NCBI GenBank assembly: GCA_946807835.1
Contig: OX327684.1
Location: 34,098,501-34,162,500, forward strand
Direction of reading: 5' to 3'
DNA: 64,000 bases
Source of the DNA: Ailanthus altissimus
Taxonomy: Eukaryota; Streptophyta; Magnoliopsida; Sapindales; Simaroubaceae
Part shown: positions 26,925 to 37,825 of the stretch, piece after piece
How positions within the stretch are numbered: position 1 is the stretch's first letter
How the letters are laid out: every line of letters starts with the position of its first letter
The notes under the pieces: generated by a model
The model's database searches: none
Told to the model about the DNA's origin: nothing
The model's input: only the letters and a program-made list of their open reading frames with translations
Program-made: the position numbers and the translations under genes

Positions 26925-27440
26925 TAAGTATGGACTCTTATTCTAACTAGGTTTAAAATTTATAAGGATTTTATAAATACTATATAAACTTTTATAATCC
27001 ATTAGAATAAAAAAAAAATTTAAAACATCAAAATGTAAACATAAGAGAAAATAGTAGAATTATGTAAGTACTAAGTGTTTAATGCACTATGGTGTAAACT
27101 TTGAGAGTGTCTTTGTTCTTGAATGAATAAAAGAGCACCAAAAGATCCTTATGAGATGACTCATGCTATTCTTGTATTCTTTGAGTTAAATTTTTTATTG
27201 AGATATAAAATATATTAAAAGTTCTTGAAAAATTTATAGTGATTTAAGAGATGCTAAAAGTCTATAACGAAAGATACTAAGAGATTTAATAAAATTAAGA
27301 TGATATAAGAGATAATAATCTAATTAATATAAAAAATGTTGCATCATCGATCTCATGTAAATGTAGATATTTTATCCAAATTACGTATATTTTGTATCTT
27401 TTGATTTGTTTCTTTATTTTTATTAATATATTAATTTTTT
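26925..27440 (+). repeat. Diverged LTR copy of the same family as 29690-30270
   Basis: Order of words matches the LTR at 29690-30270: GGACTCTTA, a stretch with TATATAAAC, ATAAGAGA.AATAG, AAGTACTAAGTG with GCACTA.GGTGTAA, GCTATTCTTGTATTC, and a final TTTGATTTGTTTCTTTAT. More AT-rich and more diverged than that copy. No internal coding text adjoins it. Confidence 0.65.
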
Positions 27441-27700
27441 TATTATTATTTGTGCATTAAATTTTTTATGTATTTATAAGATTATTAAAATATTAAATAT
27501 CAAACCATAATAATATTAAACTAAATATAACTCTCGATATAAGTACAATAACTAATCTCATAAAGAGATTAAAAATAAGGCGCAACTGTTATTAAAACTG
27601 TGGCTGATGACTAATTAATATCAGACTCAAGAACATATATTGATATCTCAATATTAATAATATTGTTATATTCCTCAAATACATCACATCAAATACCTTT
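27441..27700. other. AT-rich DNA before the glycosyltransferase pseudogene
   Basis: No feature seen beyond AT-rich sequence. A signal or anchor exon for the pseudogene would be expected here but is not recognisable. Confidence 0.4.
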
Positions 27701-28942
27701 TATTCACTCTCTTCGTCAATCTCAAAACAATGCCCTGCCCCGATCTTTATCGTCTCAAGATCCCGAGAGCTGGGGGAAAAAAAAAGCCTTAAACACATCG
27801 TTTTTGGCATCGGAGCCTCGTCTTCGACATGGGAACATCGAAGAAACTACATCAAATTATGGTGGAGAAAGAATGAAACGCGAGGTTATGTATGGTCGAA
27901 CAAGCCCGCCAAAAAACAGCAGTGATAAGTACCTTTTACCACCAGTAAAGATCTCAAGCGACACGTCAAAATACAAATACAAACACCCTATTGGAAGCCG
28001 AGACGCGATACGAATAGCGAGGATTGTCTCGGAGAGCTTGAGGCTAGGTTTGAAGGACGACGTGAGGTGGTTTCGTCATGGGAGATGATGACACAGTTTT
28101 TATTCCTGATAATTTGGTCAGGGTTTTGTCGAAATATGATCATAATCAGTTCTATTGTATAGAGGCTCCATCAGAGAGCCATTTGCAGAATTTAGCTTTT
28201 CATTATAGTATGGCATTTGGAGGTGGTGGATTCGCCATTAGCTATCCATTAGCAAAAGCATTGCAGAAAATGCAAGATGCTTTGTATGGCTCTGATGAAA
28301 GGATTCATGCTTGCCTCACAGAGCTCGGTGTTCCTCTCACCAGAGAACAAGGATTTCACCAGGTTAGTTTGTTTACTTTTCCTAATTTCTGTTTGGCTGC
28401 TCGGTAAAAATATATATTTATATATCATAAAAAATGCCGCTTCAATTCATTTACCAAACGTAGAGTGACAAAATCCATTTGGCACCAAGCAGTAAAAGAT
28501 CTAAAACCTTAGATTTAGTTTCCTTTCACATTATTAACAGCAAGTTATTTAATACATATGCAAAAGACATTTTTTCCATCTATGTATTTTTTTTAACCTT
28601 TTTAAGTGTTTGACCGATCAGAAAAGAAAATGACAAAAATGCCCCTTCAATTCTTTTATCAAATCATTCAATTGTAAATTGACGAGATCCATTATTTGCA
28701 GTTCCTTTTAACTAATTTCTGCTCATTTGGCACCTTGCAGTAAAATTATCTAAAACGTTAGATTTAGTCTCCTTTCACATTCTGAAGAGCAAGTTATTAA
28801 TACTTATGTAAAAGACATTTTTCCATCAATGTATGTTTTATTAACCTTTTTAGGTGTCTGATTAATATGATAAACCCAGAAGAGACGAACCGTACATTCA
28901 TGTCATTCTTTTTAATTATTAAAAAAATTAATCTATTTTTAT

Positions 28943-29360
28943 GTTAACGGCATCTTCATTGATAATTAGGAAGAAATAGAGTTTTATGATTTTTGTGATA
29001 AGATTATTTGTTAGAAATTTAATAATTTAAAATTATATTTGAGTTTGATTTTAAATTAAATACCAACAAAGAGTTAATATGAAGTCGAAAATGCATAAGA
29101 TGTTAACGTTCTTTAGCATCTTCATTGATAATCTGAAAGAGACGAAGTTCTATGATTATTATGATAAGATTAAATGTTAGAAATTTAATAATTTAAAATT
29201 ATATTTGAGTTTGATTTTAAGTTAAAAATTAATAAATAGTTAATACGAGGTCGAAAACACGTAAGATGTTAACGTTTTTTAGCATCTCCATTGATAACTT
29301 GGAAGAGATTAAGTTTTGTGATTTTTGTGATAAGATTGTGTTGAAAAATTGGTGATTTAA
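28943..29360 (+). repeat. Tandem repeat of about 160 bp (2.5 copies) within LTR-like DNA
   Basis: Three successive units start with GTTAACG at 28943, 29102 and 29268. Each contains CATTGATAA, GAAG/GAAAGAGA, a GATAAGATT stretch and TGTTAGAAATTTAATAATTT. The third breaks off after the LTR-like TGTTGAAAAATT. It lies inside the long second-intron space of the glycosyltransferase pseudogene (between 28362 and 31785). Confidence 0.85.
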
Positions 29361-30282
29361 CAATCTTGATTGAATAAGAATTGAGATGAATATTAAAGTG
29401 GAGAGTCACAAGAAGTCTATAACGTGTAAGACGTGAAGGGGGAAGCAAAATGGGACTCGAAGACTCGAAGGAAGCGAAGAAAACACGCGGGGGGCCATCA
29501 GGGCTGAGCGTCGCGACGCTCATGACTGAGCACCGCAGCACCCATCATAGAAGCCCAGCGTCACAGCGATGAGCGCGACATGGCCAGTGTCACGGCACCC
29601 AGGGATGAGCGTCGAGGCACCAGACGAGACAGAGAATCCATTTTTTATTCGAATTTTGAATTTTGGAAAGTTTTAAATTTTCAAAACAAGTGGACTCTTA
29701 CTCCAACAAAGAATAAGATTAGTAGCACGAAATACACCCTATATAAACAATCGTAAACCCTTTATTTCAGATCAAGTATTTAAAGTTTTAAGATATAACC
29801 ATAAGAGAGAATAGAGGAGTTAGGTAGGCACTAAGTGGGTAGTGCACTAGGGTGTAACCTTTAGAGAATGTTTTCTTTTGGTTCTTAAGTGAACAAAAGA
29901 AATATCATAGATTCTTTTGACTTAGATGCTCGGGCTATTCTTGTATTCAATGTAAAAATCTCTTATGAGGAGATACTAAGAGGTTTTAAGGAGTCATGGT
30001 GAACAGGGGTAGATACTTAGAAGTCTCTATGGGAGATATTAAGGGGTCTTGTGAAATTATTGATAAAATAAGAAGATATTTAGTGATCTATATCAATAAA
30101 AAGAAATTGGATCATATATCCTCCATGGATGTACGCAATTTTGGGTCAAACCACATATATCTTGTGTCTTGTTGATTGATTTGTTTTCTTTATCTTTATT
30201 GGTGTGTTAATCTTACATGCTCTTACTTATGGTGTGAATTGTAGTTTTTCGCTGCGCATAAAATAAAATGGGTATCAAAGCT
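29340..30282 (+). mobile_element. LTR and primer binding site of a degenerate retroelement
   Basis: From TGTTGAAAAATTGG (29339) to about 30270 the sequence is LTR-like: a GC-rich block at 29450-29640 with repeated GAGCGTCG/CAGCGTC words, a TATATAAAC stretch at 29740, and a pyrimidine-rich end. It is followed at about 30270 by GGGTATCAAAGC, close to the initiator Met-tRNA binding site TGGTATCAGAGC. No gag or pol text follows. A second leader copy lies at 30340-30450, and diverged LTR parts lie at 26925-27440 and 63480-64000. Confidence 0.75.
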
Positions 30283-30339
30283 GTAGCTTAGTTAATGTCA
30301 TAGGGGTGTCAAATTGAAGAGCATGACTTGATATCTGCA

Positions 30340-31100
30340 ACAGATTATTTGTAAAAATTTTGTAATTTAAAATTATATTTAAGTTTAATTTTAAGTTAAA
30401 AATCAATAAATAGTTAATATGAGGTCGAAAACACGTAAGATGCACGAGAAAGAGATGAAAATAAAAAATCGAAAGTAGGGAGCAACTTAGAACACGAAAT
30501 GGACGATATACAAGACTTTGGGTTGTGGCCCCTAGGTTACAGTGCTAGCCTGGGTAGCACTTGGGCACCATGGCCCAAGTGTGGTGGTAGCGCATCACCA
30601 ACCCATGACACTACAATGTAGGCTCCATTTAAATTTGATTTTGTGAGTTTAAGTCAATTTTAAAGATATTTTAAAGTTTATATAAATCCTTATAAATCTA
30701 TTAATTTGACAGGCATCAAAAGAGAGAGAATAGAGAGTTCATTGAAAGTTGGGTGTACAAGAGAGTGACATGGAAGAAATTGAGTATTGTGTGTGCAAGA
30801 GAAGGTCATATGGAGAACCTAAGTATTGTGTATAAAAGAGAGTGTTGACAGATTTTTTAAAAAAGTCATCTATTGTTATATTTTTTATAATCTCTTAAAA
30901 GATCTTTGTGTTTAAGAATTTTTTATAAACCAAATAATAAAGAAATTAAAATCTCGTGATCTATTATGAATACAAATATTTGTTATTGAAACATATAAAT
31001 TTTTGTGTATTTTATTTGTAATTGTTTATTTTTATTAATTTTTATATAATATTTTTTAATTCTTAATTATTTATAAATAAAAATTTAGCAAAGTTTTAAA
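30340..31100 (+). repeat. Further diverged LTR copy
   Basis: Starts like the leader of the tandem units (AATTTAAAATTATATTTAAGTTTAATTTTAAG, then GAGGTCGAAAACACGTAAGATG at about 30421). A short GC-richer block follows at 30530-30610, then AGAGAGAATAGAG and TGTGCAAGAGA stretches that also occur near 63900. It has the same general order as the 29340-30270 LTR, so it probably belongs to the same family or a sister family. Confidence 0.6.
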
Positions 31101-31784
31101 GTGCACGTTAAAATTTCAACATTATTCAATAATAATTATCTACTAATTTTGTCAAGGAACCATTCATCCACGAAGAGATCATCAGAATTCACAAGCACAC
31201 AATATGCTCTTTGCTCATCATGGCATCCCCAGCAAGCTTGTTCACGTCAACAATGAGCTCCATGTAGCCTTTTTTTTTTTTTTTAAATAACTCACATACT
31301 CTATACTATACTACACACCCAAGAGGAGGGTGTTACCAATTAGGCAAGCACCCAGCGCCTTAATTTTATGTCTCATCGTGGAAACGATTATTGGTGGGTT
31401 TCACTTAAGGGTTTGACTTGACCGAAAATTCAAAAGCATTTAAATATAACATTGCTATTCTTCTAATCCTTGACTAATAACCCTTTTTCTTTTACATTTT
31501 AGGAATTTTTTCTAATTACCAGTTAATTAGCCCTTTGAAATTTAGGGTAATTATCACTTTTCTTCTTAATATTTAAAAAATACTTTTTACCCTCAGTCAG
31601 TAGCTCAATTACCCTATCAAGTGATTTAAAGCTTTAAAATAACAATTATCAAATAACTAAAGAGTTAAGTGGCAATTTCCCCTTTTTTTGTAAAATGGCA
31701 TTCTAACTGGAAATGTGAATCTAATGTGATATTTGTTTATTTATTATATTTTAATTTCATTAACTCTGTGTCGATTTTGAACAG
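31101..31784. other. Intron-space DNA before exon 2 of the pseudogene
   Basis: Mostly AT-rich. A small island of mixed composition at 31165-31270 ends in a poly-T run. Read on the minus strand it has protein-like stretches in two frames, but I recognise no family. Confidence 0.35.
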
Positions 31785-32557
31785 TTTGATTTATATGGCA
31801 ACCTTTTCGGGCTGCTTTCGGCTCACCCGATAGCACCGGTAGTGTCTCTTCACCATTTAGATGTGGTGGATTCGGTTTTCCCAAACATGGACCAGGTCAA
31901 AGCCATAGAACGTCTGCTGGTGCCGATGTAGTTAGACTTCGCTGCACTTGTTCAACAATCTATTTGCTATGACAAAACCAGGATCTGGACCGTATCCGTA
32001 TCCTGGGGTGACTCTGTCCAAATATACCGCGACATAGTTGCAGCCAAAGAAATTTGAGTCCCATCAAGAACATTTATCGATTGGAATTTTAGAGATGAAG
32101 AAGTTTACTTTTCTTTCAACAGTCGCCCTCCTAGCACTGACCCCTGCCAAAAACCTTTTCTTTATTTTTTTGTCCAGTGTATTATTTAATGTTAAGTTAA
32201 ATCAAACTGCTAGCGAATATATTCGGCAACCTGTACCAAATTCCTTATGCTTGCGGAAAATTTTCGATCCTTCTAGAATTGAGAGGTTTGAGGTTTATAA
32301 GAAAGTAGACCCGTTTTTATGGGACAAGGTAAGCAAAAAACTTTCATGCAAAGTACGTGTTTTTGTTAGTTTAGGTTTTTTTTTTTTTGGAACAATTAGC
32401 ATTTTTTCTTCATATTTTACTAAGGGAGATTGTTTGTTACTTGTGTTTTGGGCAGCCTCGTAGAAGAAATTGTTGCAGGATCTTGTCAACGATGAAGAAA
32501 GGCACCATGGTAATTGATGTAGGGGCATTTGAAGAAGGTGAAATTAGTGGACTGTGA

Positions 32558-32944
32558 TGATAGAAATAGGAAACAGCAGCTTCACACATATACTTGCATT
32601 AGCATTACTTTACGTTCTTATTGATATTCTTTGGTCACAAGTCATAACCCACAGTAATTAATGGACATCCGGTTTTAGTATCGAATTTTTTAACGGTAAC
32701 TAGAGCAGGAAGTTGGAGTTCAATTTTTTTATTTTGCCGGATTTATGTACATTAGTAAACAAACCTGGCCAGGCCCAAGACCAGGCTCAGGACCAGGCTC
32801 AGGACCAGGCCCAGGCCCCTCCGCATATTGCACAGTGCGCACTGAGGAGCACTTTATTAAAATAATCGTATTCTGCGCCAATGTATAATACCTGTCACAA
32901 CGCGTAGTTCTGTTCTCGGTCTTCTCCGAGTCGACGACTTGGTT
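32558..32944. other. Region between the pseudogene and the malectin-like gene
   Basis: The right half is the promoter of the malectin-like gene. It holds a 12-bp minisatellite (32769-32816) and otherwise nothing recognised. The minus-strand open frame 32729-32965 is created by the minisatellite. Confidence 0.5.
32769..32816. repeat. 12-bp minisatellite (4 copies)
   Basis: Four 12-base units of the form CCAGGCTCAGGA with C/T and G/A variation. They lie about 130 bases upstream of the TATA box of the malectin-like gene. Confidence 0.9.
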
Positions 32945-32952
32945 TATATAAA
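32945..32952 (+). promoter_or_regulatory. TATA box of the malectin-like gene
   Basis: TATATAAA 63 bases upstream of the start codon at 33008. This implies transcription begins at about 32975-32985. Confidence 0.7.
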
Positions 32953-33007
32953 AGAACCAGCTCACATTTCATCGACCGCTTAGCACTTGGAATTGTTTCA
33001 GTCTCTA

Positions 33008-34435
33008 ATGGAGGATCCGCGCAAAACTCCAACTCTCGCTCTCTTGTTACTCTCTCTATCATCTTTCTATGTCATTTCTTTCTCCTTTACTCCCACCGAT
33101 AACTACCTCATCGACTGCGGCTCCACCGTTGACGCCACGGTGGACAATCGCCTCTTCATTTCCGACACCTCACTCGCCAACTCACATCTCTTGACCTACT
33201 CAATTCGGTCGAAGTCAATCCAACTCAGTAACCAAAACTCTGAAGTACCTCAAATTTACAAGTCAGCTAGGGTTTTTGACAGATCATCGAAGTATATTTT
33301 CAAGATCAGAGATAGGGGGACCCACATGGTACGCCTACATTTTTATCAATTAAATTCTTCGAAAATTGATTTTGATGATGCCCAATTTCACGTTTTGGTT
33401 AATGGATATGTCGTTTTGAGCAATTTTAGTGGTGCCAATAACATGTTAAGTACTAGTGTTAAGGAGTATCTGATCTGGGTTGATTCCGAAAAGCTTGCAA
33501 TTACATTTGTGCCTGCTAAAAGGTCGAAATTTGCATTTGTGAATGCCATGGAAGTCATATCTGCACCAAAAGAATTGATTCTGGATACTGCCCAGTTTGT
33601 AAATGGTGATAAAATCGAGAATTTTGATTCATTAAACAAACAAGCGCTTGAAATTATGTATAGAGTCAATGTGGGCGGTTCCAAAGTGACACCGTTTAAT
33701 GATACTCTGTGGAGGACCTGGTTACCTGATGATGAATTCTTCAAAATGAGTGAGGGATCAAAAAGGGTGTATTTCAGTGGTAGGATTAGGTATCAGGTTG
33801 GAGGGGCAAGCCGTGAAGTTGGTCCAGATAATGTTTATAATACTGCCCGAGTGATTGCTAGCACAAATGCTTCAATTCCTAATTTGAATATGACGTGGGA
33901 ATTTCCTGTGATTGAGGGTTATAAGTATCTTGTTAGGTTGCATTTTTGTGACATTGCAAGTATATCACTTGGTCTGCTTTTCTTCAACGTTTATGTTAAT
34001 AGGAACTTAGCATATAAGGATTTGGATTTGTCATATGTTGCTGGTTATTCATTAGCTTCCCCATTTTATGCGGACTTTGTGGTTGATGGTGATCATTCAG
34101 GGGTTTTGAGTGTCAGTATTGGGCCTTCACATAAGAGCATGGGGTATGTCGTTGATGGTATTCTGAATGCAGTAGAAATCATGAAGATGAATACTTCAAT
34201 GGGTATTCTTGATGGAGAACTCTGTGCAGGGTTGATCTTGAAGAGTTCTCCAAGGGGAAATATTGGTGTTTTGGTTCCTTTGGTTGCTGCTGTGTGTTTG
34301 CTGCTAAGCCTATCTGTGTTTATGCATAGAAGAACCAGTGGGGCGAAGAACTCTGTGGCATGGTCTAAATTGCCTGTAGACCTCGCTGAACTTGATTCAG
34401 AGCACGGCAATCAATACATGTCAGTTAAGTTGTGA
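33008..34435 (+). CDS. Malectin-like receptor protein without a kinase domain (CrRLK1L-related)
   Basis: A single-exon gene of 475 residues. I chose the ATG at 33008; the upstream in-frame codons have no ATG. A hydrophobic signal peptide spans about residues 8-26. The ectodomain then follows the CrRLK1L plan with tandem malectin-like halves: NYLIDCGS near 32, VRLHFYQL, FVNAMEVI, then NVGG, LWRTWLPDDEFF, NMTWEFPV, VRLHFCDI and VDGILNAVEI. Several N-x-S/T sites are present. One membrane segment lies at about 420-440, followed by a basic stop-transfer (MHRR) and a tail of about 33 residues ending GNQYMSVKL. Full-length relatives such as FERONIA or At5g24010-like kinases carry about 400 more residues. 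Here a TGA follows the juxtamembrane part, and I see no kinase text after it. It could bind RALF-type peptides or partner receptors as a co-receptor, or be a truncated gene; the open frame is undamaged. Confidence 0.88.
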   Translation: MEDPRKTPTLALLLLSLSSFYVISFSFTPTDNYLIDCGSTVDATVDNRLFISDTSLANSHLLTYSIRSKSIQLSNQNSEVPQIYKSARVFDRSSKYIFKIRDRGTHMVRLHFYQLNSSKIDFDDAQFHVLVNGYVVLSNFSGANNMLSTSVKEYLIWVDSEKLAITFVPAKRSKFAFVNAMEVISAPKELILDTAQFVNGDKIENFDSLNKQALEIMYRVNVGGSKVTPFNDTLWRTWLPDDEFFKMSEGSKRVYFSGRIRYQVGGASREVGPDNVYNTARVIASTNASIPNLNMTWEFPVIEGYKYLVRLHFCDIASISLGLLFFNVYVNRNLAYKDLDLSYVAGYSLASPFYADFVVDGDHSGVLSVSIGPSHKSMGYVVDGILNAVEIMKMNTSMGILDGELCAGLILKSSPRGNIGVLVPLVAAVCLLLSLSVFMHRRTSGAKNSVAWSKLPVDLAELDSEHGNQYMSVKL

Positions 34436-35050
34436 TTCTTATTATAGGTCTCCTGTGTTCGCTTATGTGCTGTTTGGCATGCAAATGCAATATGAGGGGT
34501 TCTAGTTAGTACTTAGTATGTAAAAGGGATTGGAAGGTCATTTGAATTGGAACCCCCCTGTAGAACTGTATGTGTTTGGCAACTGCTGTTTTGTTAATTT
34601 GTATGTAAGTTGTATTCACAGAATATATATTGTAATTTGCAAATAATATCTTGCATTATGTAATTTGTTATGATCTTTATGTGATGTGGGAATGGTTATG
34701 CTTTCTTTTAAAGAATTTCGTAACTTTAGTCTAATTAGGGTCTTTCTATGTTAGTGAAAACAGAGAATACTAATGGCAGGAACTACATCTACGCGTTAGG
34801 AAGTTGGTAATAGCCGTTGCTATGCTTTGGTCAATTTTAGTCACACTTGATCTTGAAGAAAAATGGATATTAGGAAGCTCATATTTCATAATTAAATTCT
34901 CGGATCATGTAGCCGGCGATTAATCTTGAAGTGCGGCCGAGCTATGATGGGTTAGAAGGCAGATAAGTAGAGAATACCAATTCAGCCATTCTCACGATTA
35001 AGAAGGATTAAGAAAGGAAGAAGCAGCATACAAGATTGTTTGGGGATTGT
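34436..35050. other. 3'UTR and downstream DNA of the malectin-like gene
   Basis: The first 200-250 bases are the probable 3'UTR (AATATATATTGTAATTTGC-type AT-rich text near 34621-34640). No kinase-domain remnant was recognised in any frame by eye. Confidence 0.5.
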
Positions 35051-35883
35051 ATTCAGTGAATTTGAGTAATAATTTTTTCGAATATCGTTGATTTTCAATT
35101 CAATCCATCAATATATAAAAATCATTTTGATCTAATTTATCAAAAAGATTTTGTAAACCTAATTTAATTCAATTCGGCTAAAAATTATACTAAAAATTAC
35201 TAATAATATTTAAAATTATTGAATGAGTCGTGTCGCTTGAGACCAAAATGACTAATTTCATTATGCTATAGTCTAAATGACGTAATTTATATCGCGGATT
35301 ATGTGGTGGATGAGTGGGACTTAAATTTTAAGTCATTAATTTATTATATAAAAATAAATTGAATTGATGGTAACGGCATTTCAACATCAAAAGTATTCAA
35401 AAAATTAATTAGTTGTGTTTATAAATTGAGTGACTTAATTTTTTTAGATAATGAGAACAATGAGATTTTTTTTTTATAATTTTTTTTATAAATATATGAT
35501 ATTATTTTATTTCATTTAGATCAAATTTTAATAGATTTATCGAAATAAATTTATAAGCCAATTCATCAAATGTAGATTTTAAATCTAAACTATCAAATTC
35601 AACAAAAATATATTAGATTGAATCAAATAAATTGAGCAAATTGGATTATATTTTGAACACCCTTAGTAGCATAAAACCTTTTACGCTTTTTAATTTGGAA
35701 GATGAGTAGTACTATATTTATATCAATTTTTAATATAAAAAATTTATTTTAATTTCATTAATTAATGACTACCAATTATTACTTATTAGGTAGTTATTAA
35801 TTTTTATTTTTTATTAAAATGATAATTATATAATACTAATCACTAATGAACACATCATATACTTTATTAATTAAAATAAAAAC
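35051..35883. other. AT-rich intergenic DNA
   Basis: No gene seen. Very AT-rich, likely decayed transposon DNA without an assignable family. Confidence 0.4.
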
Positions 35884-37125
35884 TTTATAAACATAACATT
35901 TCTTTTAAAATACATACAATCAAACATATACTGACACAATTATGTGTTAATATATGAAAAAATAATAGGTCCTTAATTCGTAATTTCCCACCTTATTGTT
36001 AGTATCACAAATTCGCAATTCAACTTTGTTAAGAGGGAAAACAAATCAAACAATTCAAATAATTTTTTTCTTAATTAATTTTTAAGTTAAATATTTTTAA
36101 TTTTCTTTTATTTGTATTTTCATTTTATATGTAATTACTTAATTTTTTTTTTTAAATATAAGAATAGCCCTATAAGTATACAACTTACTCTTTATATTTT
36201 GATGTATAACAATACATAATTTTTTTTTAAATTTTGTTTTCTCATTCTCCCAATTTTTCAAACTCTTACATAAAATTAAATCTAGATATAATCTAAGTGT
36301 ACTACAATAGATATATTGAATCTAGATTCATTAAGTGACAGGCTTCTTATTAATTTAAAAATATTTATTAAAAAATTCTTAAATCAAATGTTTTTTTTAA
36401 GCTTTCAAGTTTTAGAAACTTGTGCCAATAGCTTCAGAAAGTGATCAATCATTAACATTTTTAGTACTCCAAGTTTCAACAACTCGTGCTGATAACTCCA
36501 AAAAGTAAGAGAAAATTCTCTTTATTTTTTTTTAAATTTTCTACACATTCTCTATTGTAAGTAAATTTTAAGGAATATTCTCCGTACAACAGCCAATTGA
36601 CTTGAGCGTCAAAGGGCTGTCACCAACCACATCGCCACCATTAGTCATTGATCTCGTTTTCTCTGTGCTCTTTAAGTCCTCTTAAGATAACTAGCATTTA
36701 CTCAACGTTCAACCTTCTCTTCACTCAATCTTAAACTCCACACCACCAAAACAAAACTCCGACTTGATGTTTAGTGAAAGAAGGCCTTGCAAACTCGAAT
36801 TTTTCACACTTCTCTCACACTCGTTGAGGTCAAATTCCTTAAACCAAAAATTAGACCCCAATAAATACAAACTTTGTAAACATAACATTATTTTTAAAAT
36901 ACATAAAATCGACAATATACTAACACAATTTTGAGTTAATATTTAGAAAATTAAGTAAATCATTAATTCGTAATTTCCCACCTTTATGTTAATATCACAA
37001 ATTCGCAATTCAGCTCCTACTTAAAATTGAATTTAGATGTAGTACAAGTTTACTACAATAGATATATTGAATCTATATTCATTAAGTAATAATACAGGCT
37101 TCCTATTAATTGGAAAAAGAATACT
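35884..37125 (+). repeat. Pair of direct repeats about 1 kb apart
   Basis: 35884-36030 (AAACATAACAT, GTAATTTCCCACC, ACAAATTCGCAATTCA) recurs at 36872-37018. 36268-36365 (CTACAATAGATATATTGAATCTA, CATTAAGTAA/GACAGGCTTC) recurs at 37022-37115. In the left copy these two parts are separated by about 235 AT-rich bases that are missing from the right copy. They may be the ends of a small non-autonomous LTR element or a tandem duplication. No coding text lies between. Confidence 0.75.
36540..36710. mobile_element. Possible Ty3-gypsy LTR end remnant
   Basis: Contains GACTTGAGCGTCAAAGGGCTGTC, closely resembling the GACTTGAGCGTCGGAGGG word commonly seen near the 3' end of plant gypsy LTRs. A CTCTATTGTAAG-type stretch lies just before it. 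No primer binding site or coding remains were found, so this is a weak call. Confidence 0.35.
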
Positions 37126-37800
37126 GAGTGGCTAAAAATGTTAATTTCTCTTACGATTACAAACTATTTTACATCTTTAAATCTCTATCATCCATAATTA
37201 AAAACTCCTTATAAGTTTGTCTTCCGCCCATCATTACTTCCTTTGTTGTATAATTGATTGAGATATGCATCTCTTAATGATAGTCTTCTTTTGGCATACA
37301 ATACATAACATCGTTTTCTTCATAAATTTCATGAAAAATCGATGATATTCACTTTTATGCAGTTTAAAAAGAAAAACGTAATCGAATAATACAAAACATA
37401 TGTGATCGGATCACCTCCTCGCCGTTGGATTTAAAGTTACACTCTGTAGGCCTGGCCATGATATCTTTGATATGCGGCCTAATCATACATCAGCCAATGG
37501 CACACGAATAGCACACGTTTAACACGCGACCACAGAATAAAGGTAATGCTGGGCACGGGCAAAACGTAGTTCAGACCTATCCAATAAAAATTACCACAGT
37601 TTCACTTTAAGATTACAGTAAAAAAGTAACTGGATTTTATTACCAATTTAGGAGCAAAAGTCTCATTACCCAAAAAGCCCTTGTCCCTCTACGACAGAGA
37701 AAACCGAACAGGGACAAAACTGTCTGTTCAACTTAATTTATGGTTTGTTTTTGCTTATGTTATCAGTTCCGTCATCATCCCTTGCATGGATCTTGCAATT
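37126..37800. other. Intergenic DNA upstream of FRO
   Basis: No gene seen. Mixed composition from 37400 on, merging into the FRO promoter. Confidence 0.4.
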
Positions 37801-37819
37801 GGCGGGAGGTAAACGCGTC

Positions 37820-37825
37820 CACGTG
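37820..37825. promoter_or_regulatory. G-box (CACGTG) upstream of FRO
   Basis: CACGTG 305 bases upstream of the FRO start codon. bHLH factors bind this core. In Arabidopsis the iron-deficiency factor FIT, with bHLH partners, activates FRO2, so a role in iron response is plausible but inferred. Confidence 0.35.

Larger units (their letters stand above)
27788..32557 (+). pseudogene. Glycosyltransferase 31-like (DUF604) pseudogene, three exons
   Basis: Exon remnants at about 27788-28362, 31785-32328 and 32456-32557 with normal GT-AG sites. The text matches plant DUF604 / Fringe-related glycosyltransferases: LKHIVFGIGASS, WEHRRNYIKLWWR, LLPPVKISSDTS, MGDDDTVF (the DDD metal site), GGGGFAISYPLAKAL, LYGSDERIHAC, then FDLYGNLFGLLSAHP, SICYDKTR, WTVSVSWG and the C-terminal RRRNCCRI. 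Damage seen: single-base frame changes in an A-run near 27905-27910 and at about 28073, a missing segment of about eight residues before LYGSDE, in-frame stops at 31929 (TAG) and 32055 (TGA), and a frame change in a T-run near 32160-32172. The N-terminal membrane anchor is absent. Such enzymes sit in the Golgi and add sugars; this copy cannot make one. Confidence 0.9.

Noticed and set aside
32729..32965. Minus-strand frame with a Gly-Pro-Glu-Pro run
   Set aside because: The run is the translated 12-bp minisatellite, and the frame lies in the promoter of the malectin-like gene.
34440..35050. A missing kinase exon downstream of the malectin-like gene
   Set aside because: I looked for glycine-loop, HRD and DFG text in the 600 bases after the stop and saw none.
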